Positions 29,879 to 38,232 of a stretch of DNA of 64,000 bases are shown one piece after another. A program made the translations under genes and the position numbers. Source of the DNA: an uncultured Hungatella sp. (lineage in GTDB: Bacteria; Bacillota; Clostridia; Lachnospirales; Lachnospiraceae). How positions within the stretch are numbered: position 1 is the stretch's first letter; the number at the start of each line of letters is the position of its first letter. Where the stretch lies: positions 35,066 to 99,065 of the forward strand of contig CATLBR010000011.1 in the NCBI GenBank assembly GCA_949879795.1, read 5' to 3'. The notes beneath the pieces are model-generated. The model was not told the DNA's origin and did not search any database. It saw only the letters and a program-made list of their open reading frames with translations.

Positions 29879-29907
29879 TTGACAATAAAGACAATATCAA
29901 TTATACT
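29879..29907 (+). promoter_or_regulatory. tRNA-Val/tRNA-Met promoter
   Basis: TTGACA (29879-29884), 17-base spacer, TATACT (29902-29907), ending 33 bases before tRNA-Val. Confidence 0.85.
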
Positions 29908-29940
29908 AACAAAGCAGTCGCGAGAGCGGCCAAGCAACAG

Positions 29941-30013
29941 GGGGTCTTAGCTCAGCTGGGAGAGCATCTGCCTTACAAGCAGAGGGTCATAGGTTCGAGC
30001 CCTATAGGCCCCA
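29941..30013 (+). tRNA. tRNA-Val (TAC)
   Basis: 73-base cloverleaf: acceptor GGGGTCT/AGGCCCC with one G-T pair, D stem GCTC/GAGC, anticodon stem TCTGC/GCAGA with TAC at 29974-29976, T arm ATAGG-TTCGAGC-CCTAT, discriminator A. CCA is not encoded. It shares one promoter with the tRNA-Met that follows. Confidence 0.97.
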
Positions 30014-30030
30014 TGTACCAAATTGAATAT

Positions 30031-30104
30031 GGCGGAATAGCTCAGTTGGCTAGAGCATACGGTTCATACCCGTAGTGTCGAGAGTTCAAATCTCCCTTCC
30101 GCTA
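30031..30104 (+). tRNA. tRNA-Met (CAT), elongator type
   Basis: 74-base cloverleaf: acceptor GGCGGAA/TTCCGCT with a terminal G-T pair, anticodon stem TACGG/CCGTA with CAT at 30065-30067, T loop TTCAAAT with one A-C mismatch in the T stem. It lacks the initiator features (no C1-A72 mismatch, no GGG/CCC anticodon stem), so elongator Met is most likely; a lysidine-type Ile tRNA cannot be fully excluded. CCA is not encoded. Confidence 0.93.
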
Positions 30105-30114
30105 CTAAAAAAAG

Positions 30115-30143
30115 AACATCTGTCAAATTGACAGGTGTTTTTT
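30115..30143 (+). terminator. Terminator of the tRNA pair
   Basis: Arms aacatctgtcaa (30115-30126) and ttgacaggtgtt (30128-30139) followed by a T-run to 30143. Confidence 0.85.
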
Positions 30144-30212
30144 GTGTGCTGATTTACTTTTACGGCTAGGATCTCCAGGTAAACCGTAACCATCCCTTCC
30201 CTGGTGTTTACG

Positions 30213-30257
30213 CACCTGTGGGACAGGCTTAAATCTGTTAAGTCTGTCCCACAGGTG
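30213..30257. other. 20-bp hairpin after Hpt gene
   Basis: Arms 30213-30232 (cacctgtgggacaggcttaa) and 30238-30257 pair at 19 of 20 positions with a 5-base loop. It lies about 66 bases after the Hpt gene stop on the minus strand. There is no T-run on either side, so it is a processing, stability or weak terminator element rather than a textbook terminator. Confidence 0.6.
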
Positions 30258-30322
30258 TATATCTTCCAAAGAAAGCGTGCCCACATAAAGCCCAAGGACA
30301 ATCCCGCCGCCTTTGTCACATC

Positions 30323-30682
30323 CTATGCGTTTTCCTCCTGCAGCCTGTGAATCGCCGCTACCGTCTGCTCATAATCCTTCTTCACCTGCTCCGCAAGCCC
30401 CGGCGCCTCCGGGCTCAATCCGTTTCTCAGGGCTTCTGTCAGCTGATGGCTGGACTGGTAGAGCTTTGTAAAGCTCAGGTTCTGACAAACACCCTTGATA
30501 GTGTGGGAAGCCCGAAAAGCCTCCTCATAATTCCCCTCCTCCAGAGAACTGCACAGCAGGTCATAGCTTTTATCATTTAAAAATTTCAAGACAAACTTCT
30601 GAACCATCTTCTCACTGCGCAGCCGACCCAGCACATCCGCGAAATCCCCTTCCAGGGACTGATAGCATTCCTGTAAAGTCAT
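30323..30682 (-). CDS. Hpt histidine phosphotransfer protein
   Basis: 119 residues, a single Hpt four-helix domain. The phospho-acceptor His is in FRASHTIKGVCQNLSF (near residue 58), with the expected following Lys and Gly. It would pass phosphate to or from a response-regulator receiver, and the obvious partner is the REC domain of the gene 15 bases upstream, in the same operon. No histidine kinase is encoded nearby, so the donor must be elsewhere. Confidence 0.9.
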   Translation of the reverse strand: MTLQECYQSLEGDFADVLGRLRSEKMVQKFVLKFLNDKSYDLLCSSLEEGNYEEAFRASHTIKGVCQNLSFTKLYQSSHQLTEALRNGLSPEAPGLAEQVKKDYEQTVAAIHRLQEENA

Positions 30683-30697
30683 AAGTCATTTCCTCCA

Positions 30698-32725
30698 TTA
30701 TACATTCTTATAGCTTCTATGCTGTCCCAAACCGCCTTTTTTAGCCTCCAAAAGAGCCTTGTCGGCCTTCATAAACAGCTCTTTGTAATCTTTTCCCTCG
30801 TCCTCTGTGGAGACGGTTCCCGCACACACAGAAATCCTGAATCCCTCATACTCTCCTTCAAGAACCGACATGACCTTTCTGGCCGCCTGCTCCTCATCGG
30901 AATTACATTTGGCAAAATAGAGAAATTCATCTCCGCTGACTCTGGCGGCAATGTTGCTCTCACCGGTATTCTGACGCAGAATCCCCGCCACATGGGCCAG
31001 AATCTGATCCCCAAACATCCGCCCCCTGCTGTCATTGGCCTCCTTGATGTTATCCACATCCAGGAGCATCAGAACATACCTGCCGCTTATATCGTCTCTC
31101 AGATGTTCCATGATCCTTCTCTCGGCATAGCCCAAATTTAAAAGTCCTGTCAATGTATCATGGGAAGCCATCCGCTCCAGAGCATCCAGACGCAGACGAG
31201 CTTCGTGAATGTCCACAGCTTTACCGATAATTCCCGTAAATTTCTCCGGCTCATCCAACAGACGCATAGCCTGGGCGACGATCCGCATCCATCTTGATTC
31301 CCCGTCTATGGTCACTTTGCAGTCATACTTCACCACCGGCTCTTTCGGGGATGTGCTCTTGAGAAGATTACTCAGCTTTTTGATATCCTCTATATTTATG
31401 ATGGAAACCACCTTGCTGTTCTCCTGAGGGTCCATGATAATCTCTGGAAGCCCCAGTTTCTGTGCTCCCCATCCGGACAAAGTCAGCATAGGCGGGTTCA
31501 TCGTATATTCAAACTGAATTTCCTCCGACATGGAAGCGTAAAAGCTGCACTTCATACGCTCGTGTTCCAGAAGCTGCACCATGCGCTCCGAGGCGGAGAT
31601 CTCCTTCGGCTGAAGTTTCTCTTCCAGAATGTCCTGAAGTTCCTTTTCGTCTGTCTGATTTTCTCCGGTATTGTTCAGGCTGTCCTGGAGCGTGTCGGCA
31701 ATATCCGTCAGACACTTCAGAAGAAGGGGGTTGAAAGTACCGCACTCCCCGTCGCAGATCATGCGGACAGCTTTCTCGTGGGGAAACGCTTTTTTATAGA
31801 CACGCTCACTGGTCAGAGCATCGTAAACGTCAGCCAATGCCACGATCTGAGCATGAATAGGAATCTCATCTCCCTTCAGCCCGTCCGGGTAACCCCGCCC
31901 GTCATATCGCTCATGATGCCACCTGCAGATGGCGTAGGCCTCCTTCACAAGAGGCTCATCCTGATGAAACGACAGATTTTCAAGCATCTCGGCTCCGATA
32001 GTGGTGTGAGTCTTCATAATGTCAAATTCTTCTTTTGTCAAGCGTCCCGGCTTATTCAGAATCTCCCCGGGAATCGAAATCTTACCGATATCGTGGAGAG
32101 CCGACGCAGTGCTGATCATGGAAATCTCTTCCCTCGAAAAAGAGTATTTGTCTGATATCTGGACCAGGTGCTCTAAAAACAGTTTTGTCAGGGCACGGAT
32201 ATGTACCACATGGAGACCGCTCTCACCGTTTCTGAATTCCACGGTATGGCTGAGGATATCGATCATCAGGCTGCTCTGTTTCTCTTTTTCTTCGATCTGC
32301 TCCATGACCAGTTCCACCAGCTTCTTCTGCTTGGCATACAGGACAATGGTGTTCACCACCCTGCGGTGAACAATCAGTGCATCGAAAGGCCTGCTGATGT
32401 AATCAGTGATCCCCATCTGATAGGCGCGTTCCACATGAAAAGAACTGCTTTCTGACGATATCATAATGACAGGAATCTCTTCAATCCAGTGGCGCTTGTT
32501 CATCACTTCCAGAACACCGAACCCATCCATCTCAGGCATCACGATATCCAGCAAAATGAGGGAGAGCTCGGGGCCATGCTTCTGGATAGCGTTGACTGCT
32601 TCAATTCCGTTCTCTGCCTCAATAATCTCATATTCGCTTTCAAGCATATCCGTCAGGATCGACCGGTTCATCTCGGAGTCGTCTGCAATCAATATTTTTT
32701 GTTTAAACTCTTGTTCCTTGCTCAT
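30698..32725 (-). CDS. Response regulator: REC-HD-GYP-PAS-GGDEF
   Basis: 675 residues. REC (about 8-130): ILIADDSEMNRSI acidic pair and LILLDIVMPEMDGFGVL with the phospho-acceptor Asp. HD-GYP (about 165-340): ALHDIGKISIPGEIL, HHERYDGRGYPDGLKGDEIP and ADVYDALTSERVYK are intact, predicting c-di-GMP hydrolysis. PAS-like region at about 385-510. GGDEF (about 515-672): DTLTGLLNLGYAERRI, LLDVDNIKEANDSRG, and the active loop reads SGDEF in place of GGDEF, with no RxxD inhibitory site before it. It could both make and break c-di-GMP, or use the GGDEF domain as a GTP sensor. It is paired with the Hpt gene. Confidence 0.94.
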   Translation of the reverse strand: MSKEQEFKQKILIADDSEMNRSILTDMLESEYEIIEAENGIEAVNAIQKHGPELSLILLDIVMPEMDGFGVLEVMNKRHWIEEIPVIMISSESSSFHVERAYQMGITDYISRPFDALIVHRRVVNTIVLYAKQKKLVELVMEQIEEKEKQSSLMIDILSHTVEFRNGESGLHVVHIRALTKLFLEHLVQISDKYSFSREEISMISTASALHDIGKISIPGEILNKPGRLTKEEFDIMKTHTTIGAEMLENLSFHQDEPLVKEAYAICRWHHERYDGRGYPDGLKGDEIPIHAQIVALADVYDALTSERVYKKAFPHEKAVRMICDGECGTFNPLLLKCLTDIADTLQDSLNNTGENQTDEKELQDILEEKLQPKEISASERMVQLLEHERMKCSFYASMSEEIQFEYTMNPPMLTLSGWGAQKLGLPEIIMDPQENSKVVSIINIEDIKKLSNLLKSTSPKEPVVKYDCKVTIDGESRWMRIVAQAMRLLDEPEKFTGIIGKAVDIHEARLRLDALERMASHDTLTGLLNLGYAERRIMEHLRDDISGRYVLMLLDVDNIKEANDSRGRMFGDQILAHVAGILRQNTGESNIAARVSGDEFLYFAKCNSDEEQAARKVMSVLEGEYEGFRISVCAGTVSTEDEGKDYKELFMKADKALLEAKKGGLGQHRSYKNV

Positions 32726-32772
32726 CTTAGTTCCTTCCTCAACGACTATGTAATTCTGACTATCTGCTTTCT

Positions 32773-32801
32773 ATTATAAAGAAGAACCGTGAAAATTACA
32801 A
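32773..32801 (-). promoter_or_regulatory. Promoter of the REC-HD-GYP/Hpt operon
   Basis: Minus strand TTGTAA (32801-32796), 17-base spacer, TATAAT (32778-32773), 47 bases before the start codon. Confidence 0.7.
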
Positions 32802-33034
32802 GAGCATTCTAATCCTGAGGATATTTTTCCTTATTATTTCAGTCTTGTCAAATCTATCCTACATCGAGGATACTGATAACCGTTTCAGATCCCCGAGACT
32901 CGTTCCCGGGATGTTACCTGCGCTGTACCCTGCACCGCTGCCACTGGGACAGCCGCACTCTGTCCTGCCACTGGGTGGCGGCGCACCTGCCCCGCCGGGC
33001 GCATGCAGGTTTACTCTGAAAACCTTTCGGTTTC
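32802..33034. other. Intergenic stretch, no gene recognised
   Basis: About 230 bases (310 between the flanking genes) with GC-rich DNA around 32880-33010. A frame of 72 codons on the plus strand is Pro/Leu-rich, lacks a ribosome binding site and resembles no protein. A short inverted repeat near 33020-33036 (aaacctttcggttt) may help end the YitT transcript. Nothing else is recognised. Confidence 0.4.
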
Positions 33035-33907
33035 TCAGCCATTTAAAAACCCTTTTCCGATGATCTCACTGGAGTTGGTCACCATCATAAAGGCTGTGGG
33101 CTCTACGGTGCGGATATAATTTCTCAGCCTGACCGCCTGGTTCCGCTTCATGGTAGTCATCACCACGGCTTTTTTGTGATGGGTAAATGCCCCTCGGGCC
33201 TCATAAATCGTGGCGCTTCTGTGCAAATCATTGATAATGTAGCTGCAGATAGGTTCCGGGTCGTCGCAGATGATGTTGAAGCACTTGCAAAGATTGATAT
33301 TTTCGATCACCCCATCTACCATCAGGGATTTGGCTATAAGGCCCAGACTGGAGAACAAGCCTGTGGCGGGGCCAAAGATAAAAAAGGAGCACAGCACTGC
33401 AAACAGATCCACCAGGAACAGGGCGGTCCCGATATTAAAGCTGGTGTACTTTTTCAGTACCATAGCCACAATATCCGTCCCGCCGCTGGAAGCTCCGATG
33501 TTGAACAGCACCGCCGAACCCACCGCAGGCAGAAAGATGGCAAAAACCAGTTCCAGCACCGGCTCCGTAGTCAGAGGCCTGCTCATGGGATACAGCTTTT
33601 CCAGGACCGCCAGAGCCGCCGACATCAGCACGCTGGCATACACGGTCTTTACCCCGAACTGGCGCCCCACGAACACAAATCCTATCAGAAGCAGAATCAT
33701 GTTGGCCGCGAAGGTAAATCCTCCTGCCGACCATCTTGTAACTGCGCTTACGACTGTAGAAAATCCGGTGACCCCTCCGAAAGCAAAATGGTTGGGAAAT
33801 TTAAAAAAGTACACTCCCACCACCATAATTCCGATACTGACGGTGATCAGCCCATACTCCCACAAAAATCTCATCATCGGACTCTTAAACTCTCTTGTCA
33901 TGACCAT
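33035..33907 (-). CDS. YitT family membrane protein (DUF2179)
   Basis: 290 residues. N-terminal membrane part with about six helices (LITVSIGIMVVGVYFFKF, MILLLIGFVFVGRQFG, LVFAIFLPAVGSAVLFNIGA) and the family signature PNHFAFGGVTGFSTVV and GASSGGTDIVAMVLKKYT. The C-terminal cytoplasmic DUF2179 domain (about 215-285) starts ICSYIINDLHRSATIYEARG. Function of the family is not firmly known. There is an in-frame stop directly before the first ATG, so the start is fixed, although the ribosome binding site is weak. Confidence 0.92.
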   Translation of the reverse strand: MVMTREFKSPMMRFLWEYGLITVSIGIMVVGVYFFKFPNHFAFGGVTGFSTVVSAVTRWSAGGFTFAANMILLLIGFVFVGRQFGVKTVYASVLMSAALAVLEKLYPMSRPLTTEPVLELVFAIFLPAVGSAVLFNIGASSGGTDIVAMVLKKYTSFNIGTALFLVDLFAVLCSFFIFGPATGLFSSLGLIAKSLMVDGVIENINLCKCFNIICDDPEPICSYIINDLHRSATIYEARGAFTHHKKAVVMTTMKRNQAVRLRNYIRTVEPTAFMMVTNSSEIIGKGFLNG

Positions 33908-34093
33908 TCAACAGGTGCCGCGCCAAACTGCTGCGGTCTCTGCCGCCTCCTGTACTCTTAATTTTTTTCAGTTTCGCCTAAAAGTTTTATGCTTTTCAGG
34001 CACTTCAACTTTAAAAATAATATATATCAGAGAAACAACAATTGCAAACACCATTCCTGTTGGTACTGCCACAACCTTTTTACTGTGATTTAT

Positions 34094-35113
34094 TTAGTTG
34101 AATCCGAAAAATTTCTGGCTGATCTTGTAACCTGCCTCAGAGACTTTCCTTCCTCCTTTTCCCGGCAGGTTCATACCCTGGCCCAGGAAGCCGAACCGCA
34201 GTCTCAGATACATGGCCAGGTTCTTCTTTCTGGCGTACTGCCACAGCTCTTTTTTCTTCTCCATATTTTCCTCCGTGCCGGAGCGGATAGCCAGGATGGA
34301 TGAGATCACCATCATGATCTCCAGATACCGGATCATATAGTAGCGCAGCTTTCCCCAAGGGAGCCTGGCGTCCACAAAATAGTCTATCATCAGCTTGTTC
34401 ACCCGGATCTGCTGGTCGATTCTCCCGATCATCACAGCCTCATTGACCGACTGGTCCTCTCTGCCGATAAAATACCGATAAAAATTCACATCCAGGTAGT
34501 ACATGGTCTTCACATGAGGCAGAGGCTGATAGACAAAAATATTATCCACATAGAAAGTGTGTTTCGGCAGTTCCAGCCCGCACTGGCGCAGCAGCTCTGT
34601 CCGGTAGATCACGGAGTGCATGAGGATGTACTGCCCCAGCATAAACACTTTCACGTCTTCCCACGTAAACACCTGATTCTTCGGCAGCGCAGTCCTGTAA
34701 TTCATAACCTTTTTCCGCCTTACTCCCTGCTTTTCATAGACGAAATTGGAAACCAGCATATCCACCGTCTCCGTTCCGTACACGAATTCCCTGAGAGTCC
34801 TCAAAATTTCCATGTAGGCGTCCCTGTCCACCCAGTCATCGCTGTCCACCACTTTAAAATAGACTCCGGACGCGTTCTTCAGACCCGTATTTACCGCCTC
34901 GCCATGGCCTCCGTTCTCCTGGTGGAGAGCCCTGCAGATTCCCGGATATTTTTCCTGATATTCATCGGCGATCCCGGCCGTGTTGTCCTTTGTGGAGCCG
35001 TCGTCCACAATCAGAAGTTCCACCTCGTCCCCCCCTTCGAGAAGGGATTCTATACAATGTCTCATGTAGGCCTCCGAATTATAGCACGGAATTGCCACTG
35101 ATAGCAGCTTCAC
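34094..35113 (-). CDS. Family 2 glycosyltransferase
   Basis: 339 residues. GT-A domain: LLSVAIPCYNSEAYMRHCIE, VELLIVDDGSTKDNTAGIAD, ENGGHGEAVNTGLKNASG and the metal-binding VVDSDDWVDRDAYMEIL. A helical C-terminal part of about 150 residues follows, with no clear membrane helix. It transfers a sugar from a nucleotide donor to a surface glycan or lipid. It stands alone, not in a polysaccharide cluster, so the product is unknown. Confidence 0.9.
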   Translation of the reverse strand: MKLLSVAIPCYNSEAYMRHCIESLLEGGDEVELLIVDDGSTKDNTAGIADEYQEKYPGICRALHQENGGHGEAVNTGLKNASGVYFKVVDSDDWVDRDAYMEILRTLREFVYGTETVDMLVSNFVYEKQGVRRKKVMNYRTALPKNQVFTWEDVKVFMLGQYILMHSVIYRTELLRQCGLELPKHTFYVDNIFVYQPLPHVKTMYYLDVNFYRYFIGREDQSVNEAVMIGRIDQQIRVNKLMIDYFVDARLPWGKLRYYMIRYLEIMMVISSILAIRSGTEENMEKKKELWQYARKKNLAMYLRLRFGFLGQGMNLPGKGGRKVSEAGYKISQKFFGFN

Positions 35114-35287
35114 CTTTCTTTCCTCCTTCTGCTTCTTTATATCTTGTCACTCTTCACAGGTCGGGAAAACCAGGCGCAAACAGACATCACACCCCTGGGT
35201 GAGGCCGGTTTTCATCCTATTCTTCTCACCTTTGTGAACAGCGACTATACCTTCGGCCTTCGCCGATCAACAGAGTATACTCAATTT

Positions 35288-35905
35288 CTACCACATTCCC
35301 CATAGAGCTGTCAATGCCACCGACGCAAGATTTGCCGACATATGCATGAGAATCGGCGCCAGTATGGTGCCCTTTTTCTCCATAGCCCAGGAAAATATAA
35401 GGCCCATACAAAATCCATAGACTCCCTGCACCATGTTGCCGTGCCAAAAGGCAAACAGAGCCGCCGACACAAAAGCCGACAGAGAAAAATCCAGCTTCTC
35501 CCTCAATTCCCCAAAGCCAAAACCTCTGAAAATCAGTTCCTCGGTTATGGGGATCACCACACCCATGGCACAGAACTGAAGGTACAGGGACGGGCCGTAA
35601 AATTGTCCCGACCTCCTGGAAAATCCGGGAAAGAGAACAGCTATACGGCTTATTTTAATGAGAGTATTCACTGTGAGACAGGCGGCTATTCCTGAGAGGA
35701 TCTGAAATCCCGCCTCCTTTGGGCTCAGCCTGGAGGATCGCTTTCTTCCGTCTGCTTTCTTTGTGTATATCCACAGAAGAGCAGGCAGCACCGCCAGTGC
35801 TCCCGCCATGGTATGTGCCAGAGGTCCCCACTGTCTGAAAATCAGAGAACACAGATCAACAGCCAGTCCGTAGGCCAGTACAGGATATAAAAGCGTCCGA
35901 ATCAT
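35288..35905 (-). CDS. CPBP family intramembrane metalloprotease
   Basis: 205 residues from the ATG at 35905 behind AGGGAGGTG; upstream codons to 35953 lack a binding site. About six membrane helices. The three CPBP motifs are present: EELIFRGFGFGELRE, FAFWHGNMVQGVYGF (His) and LILMHMSANLASV (His, Asn). Members cleave prenylated or membrane peptides, and some protect against self-made bacteriocins. No bacteriocin genes are visible here. Confidence 0.92.
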   Translation of the reverse strand: MIRTLLYPVLAYGLAVDLCSLIFRQWGPLAHTMAGALAVLPALLWIYTKKADGRKRSSRLSPKEAGFQILSGIAACLTVNTLIKISRIAVLFPGFSRRSGQFYGPSLYLQFCAMGVVIPITEELIFRGFGFGELREKLDFSLSAFVSAALFAFWHGNMVQGVYGFCMGLIFSWAMEKKGTILAPILMHMSANLASVALTALWGMW

Positions 35906-36045
35906 TTCTGTCACCTCCCTGCCTCTGTCTACTATATCACATTTTCTCCGCAAATGCTGATTTTTAGTTGTTTTTCTCTTATTTCCATCACAATCTCCCT
36001 GTTTTCAAATATAATGATAATAACCATCTTCTATGAGGATCCCCT

Positions 36046-37350
36046 ATGAAAAGCAATGTACTTTTCAGACCATCGGCTTTCCGCGGACAGCAGCAAGTGC
36101 GTACCTGCGCCACGGAACCGTCCAGCCATGGTCTTCTGCAGGTCAACGTGGTCTCAATAATCAACAATTTTCCCATCCAGAATGCCACCGTGCGGATCAC
36201 CGACGCCGACAAGCCGGACAGCATCGTGGAGGAAATCACCACCGACAGTTCCGGACAGACCCAACAGATCTCTCTGGAGGCCCCGCCTTTGGAGTACAGC
36301 CTCACCCCCGGCGACAACCGCCCTTACTCTGAATATAACCTCGAGATCAACGCTCCCGGCTATAAGACGCAGACCATCACCGGGACAGAGATTCTTCCTG
36401 ACTCCACCGCCATCCAGCCTGTAGCCCTGGAACCGGAAGATGACCCTGTCCCCCTGGATCAGTCCATCATCATTCCGGAGCACACCTTGTATGGAAATTA
36501 TCCCCCCAAGATCGCGGAGCCTGAGGTAAAGCAGATGGGAGAGTCAGGCGAGATTGTCTTGAGCCGTGTGGTGGTTCCCCAGACTGTTGTTGTCCATGAC
36601 GGCCCTCCAACGGATTCATCGGCGCAGAACTACTATGTCCCTTACCGCGACTATATCAAAAACGTGGCCTCCAGCGAGATCTACGCTACATGGCCCCAGG
36701 CCACCATCACCGCCAACGTCCTGGCCATCATGTCGTTTACTCTGAACCGGGTGTACACCGAGTGGTACCGCAACCAGGGGTACGACTTTACCATCACCTC
36801 TTCCACGGCCTATGACCACAAATGGATTTACGGGAGAAATATCTATGAGAGTATCTCTCTGGTGGTAGATGAAATTTTTGACAATTATCTGTCCCGCCCC
36901 GACGTGAAACAGCCGATTCTGACACAGTACTGTGACGGGCGGCAGGTATCTTGTCCAAACTGGATGACACAGTGGGGATCCTGTTCCCTGGGAGAGCGAG
37001 GGTACAGCCCCATCGAGATCCTCCGTCATTTCTACGGTTCCAGCATCTACATCAACACTGCCGAACAGATCGCAGGAATTCCCTCCTCCTGGCCCGGTGA
37101 AAATCTGACCATCGGCTCCTCTGGTCAAAAGGTAATGCAGCTTCAGGAACAGCTCGACGCCATCGCCACGGTCTACTCCGCTATCCCCCGTGTGGCCCCC
37201 GACGGTTTCTACGGACCCAATACCGCAGCCGCCGTCCAGGTATTCCAGTCCGTCTTCGGCCTTCCTCAGACCGGTGTGACAGACTTTCCCACCTGGTACA
37301 AAATATCTCACATCTATGTGGGAATCACCAGAATTGCCGAGCTGGCCTGA
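36046..37350 (+). CDS. SpoIID-like wall protein with PG-binding domain
   Basis: 434 residues, start preceded by GAGGATC. Three parts: residues about 28-130 look like a carboxypeptidase-regulatory-type beta-sandwich (NVVSIINNFPIQNATVRITD; INAPGYKTQTITG). Residues about 200-345 resemble a SpoIID/LytB domain (YIKNVASSEIYATWPQATIT with the expected Glu, ANVLAIMSFTLNRVY, YDHKWIYGRN, ILTQYCDGRQVSC). Residues about 355-425 are a PG_binding_1 domain (GSSGQKVMQLQEQLDAI, DGFYGPNTAAAVQVFQ). SpoIID is a lytic transglycosylase active on glycans lacking stem peptides. No signal peptide is visible. It is 37 bases upstream of a SPOR-domain amidase, a suggestive pair. Confidence 0.8.
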   Translation: MKSNVLFRPSAFRGQQQVRTCATEPSSHGLLQVNVVSIINNFPIQNATVRITDADKPDSIVEEITTDSSGQTQQISLEAPPLEYSLTPGDNRPYSEYNLEINAPGYKTQTITGTEILPDSTAIQPVALEPEDDPVPLDQSIIIPEHTLYGNYPPKIAEPEVKQMGESGEIVLSRVVVPQTVVVHDGPPTDSSAQNYYVPYRDYIKNVASSEIYATWPQATITANVLAIMSFTLNRVYTEWYRNQGYDFTITSSTAYDHKWIYGRNIYESISLVVDEIFDNYLSRPDVKQPILTQYCDGRQVSCPNWMTQWGSCSLGERGYSPIEILRHFYGSSIYINTAEQIAGIPSSWPGENLTIGSSGQKVMQLQEQLDAIATVYSAIPRVAPDGFYGPNTAAAVQVFQSVFGLPQTGVTDFPTWYKISHIYVGITRIAELA

Positions 37351-37387
37351 CAGGCGGCAGAACATTATTTGAAAGGAGATATATGAT

Positions 37388-38185
37388 TTGGCAGAAGCTG
37401 TAAAAGTAATTTTAGATCCCGGTCACGGAGGGGCGGAGCCCGGAGCCACCTATCTGGGCAGACAGGAAAAGAACGACACGCTGAACCTGGCCCTGGCTAT
37501 AGGCAATATTCTGACAAAGCACGGCATCGATGTGGTATACACCCGCGTCTCGGATGTATACAATACCCCATTCGAAAAAGCCCAGATCGCCAACCGCTCC
37601 GGAGCCGATTACTTCGTGTCCATCCACCGCAACGCCATGCCTGTTCCCGGTTCCGCCTCGGGGGCCGAGACTCTGGTCTACCAGGACAGCAAAGTCCCGG
37701 GACTCATGGCGCGGAACATCAACTCCGCCCTTGAGTCTGCCGGTTTTGCCAATCTGGGAGTCATCGAGCGCCCGGGCCTTATAGTCCTGCGCCGCACCCA
37801 GATGCCTGCTGTCCTTGTGGAAGCCGGTTTTATCGACAATGAAGCTGACAACCGATTTTTTGACCAGAACTTCGGCGCCATCGCCCAGGCCATTGCCGAA
37901 GGCATACTAAAGACTATTGAAGAAGAACAAAAAAACTGTCCGGAATACTACCAGGTTCAGACCGGATCTTTCCAAAATCTCCAGACCGCCCAGAGGCAGC
38001 TGAACCTTTTGCTGTCCCAGGGTTACCCTTCCTTTATAGTCCACAGCGACGGTCTCCACAAAGTGCGCACCGGCGCCTACCTAAATCTGGACAATGCGGC
38101 CCGCATGGAACAGGAACTGAAAAATTCCGGATATACTACTTTAATTGTACGGGAAAGTGATGTATACTGTCCATATAATCAATAA
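37388..38185 (+). CDS. N-acetylmuramoyl-L-alanine amidase with SPOR domain
   Basis: 265 residues from a TTG at 37388, 9 bases after AAGGAG. An ATG at 37383 is in another frame and stops after six codons. Amidase_3 domain (about 5-180): ILDPGHGGAEPGA (zinc His), the second zinc ligand region, FVSIHRNAMP (His) and AVLVEAGFIDNEADN (catalytic Glu). C-terminal SPOR domain (about 190-262): YQVQTGSFQNLQTAQRQL, VRTGAYLNLDNAARMEQEL. It removes stem peptides from glycan strands; SPOR domains bind such denuded strands. It resembles CwlC/CwlD-type sporulation amidases and lacks a signal peptide, as CwlC does. Confidence 0.92.
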   Translation: MAEAVKVILDPGHGGAEPGATYLGRQEKNDTLNLALAIGNILTKHGIDVVYTRVSDVYNTPFEKAQIANRSGADYFVSIHRNAMPVPGSASGAETLVYQDSKVPGLMARNINSALESAGFANLGVIERPGLIVLRRTQMPAVLVEAGFIDNEADNRFFDQNFGAIAQAIAEGILKTIEEEQKNCPEYYQVQTGSFQNLQTAQRQLNLLLSQGYPSFIVHSDGLHKVRTGAYLNLDNAARMEQELKNSGYTTLIVRESDVYCPYNQ

Positions 38186-38232
38186 ATCGGAACTCTGTCC
38201 TGGTCAGACAGACAAGAGATGAAAGGATACTT

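Noticed and set aside
30086..30319. Minus-strand frame of 77 codons between the tRNAs and the Hpt gene
   Set aside because: It runs through a terminator and a 20-bp hairpin, has no ribosome binding site and resembles no protein.
33000..33014. TGCAGGTTTACTC motif shared with 58119-58131
   Set aside because: Two copies of a 13-base string in 64 kb are expected by chance.
32845..33063. Plus-strand frame of 72 codons
   Set aside because: Pro/Leu-rich translation of GC-rich intergenic DNA overlapping the YitT gene end; no ribosome binding site.
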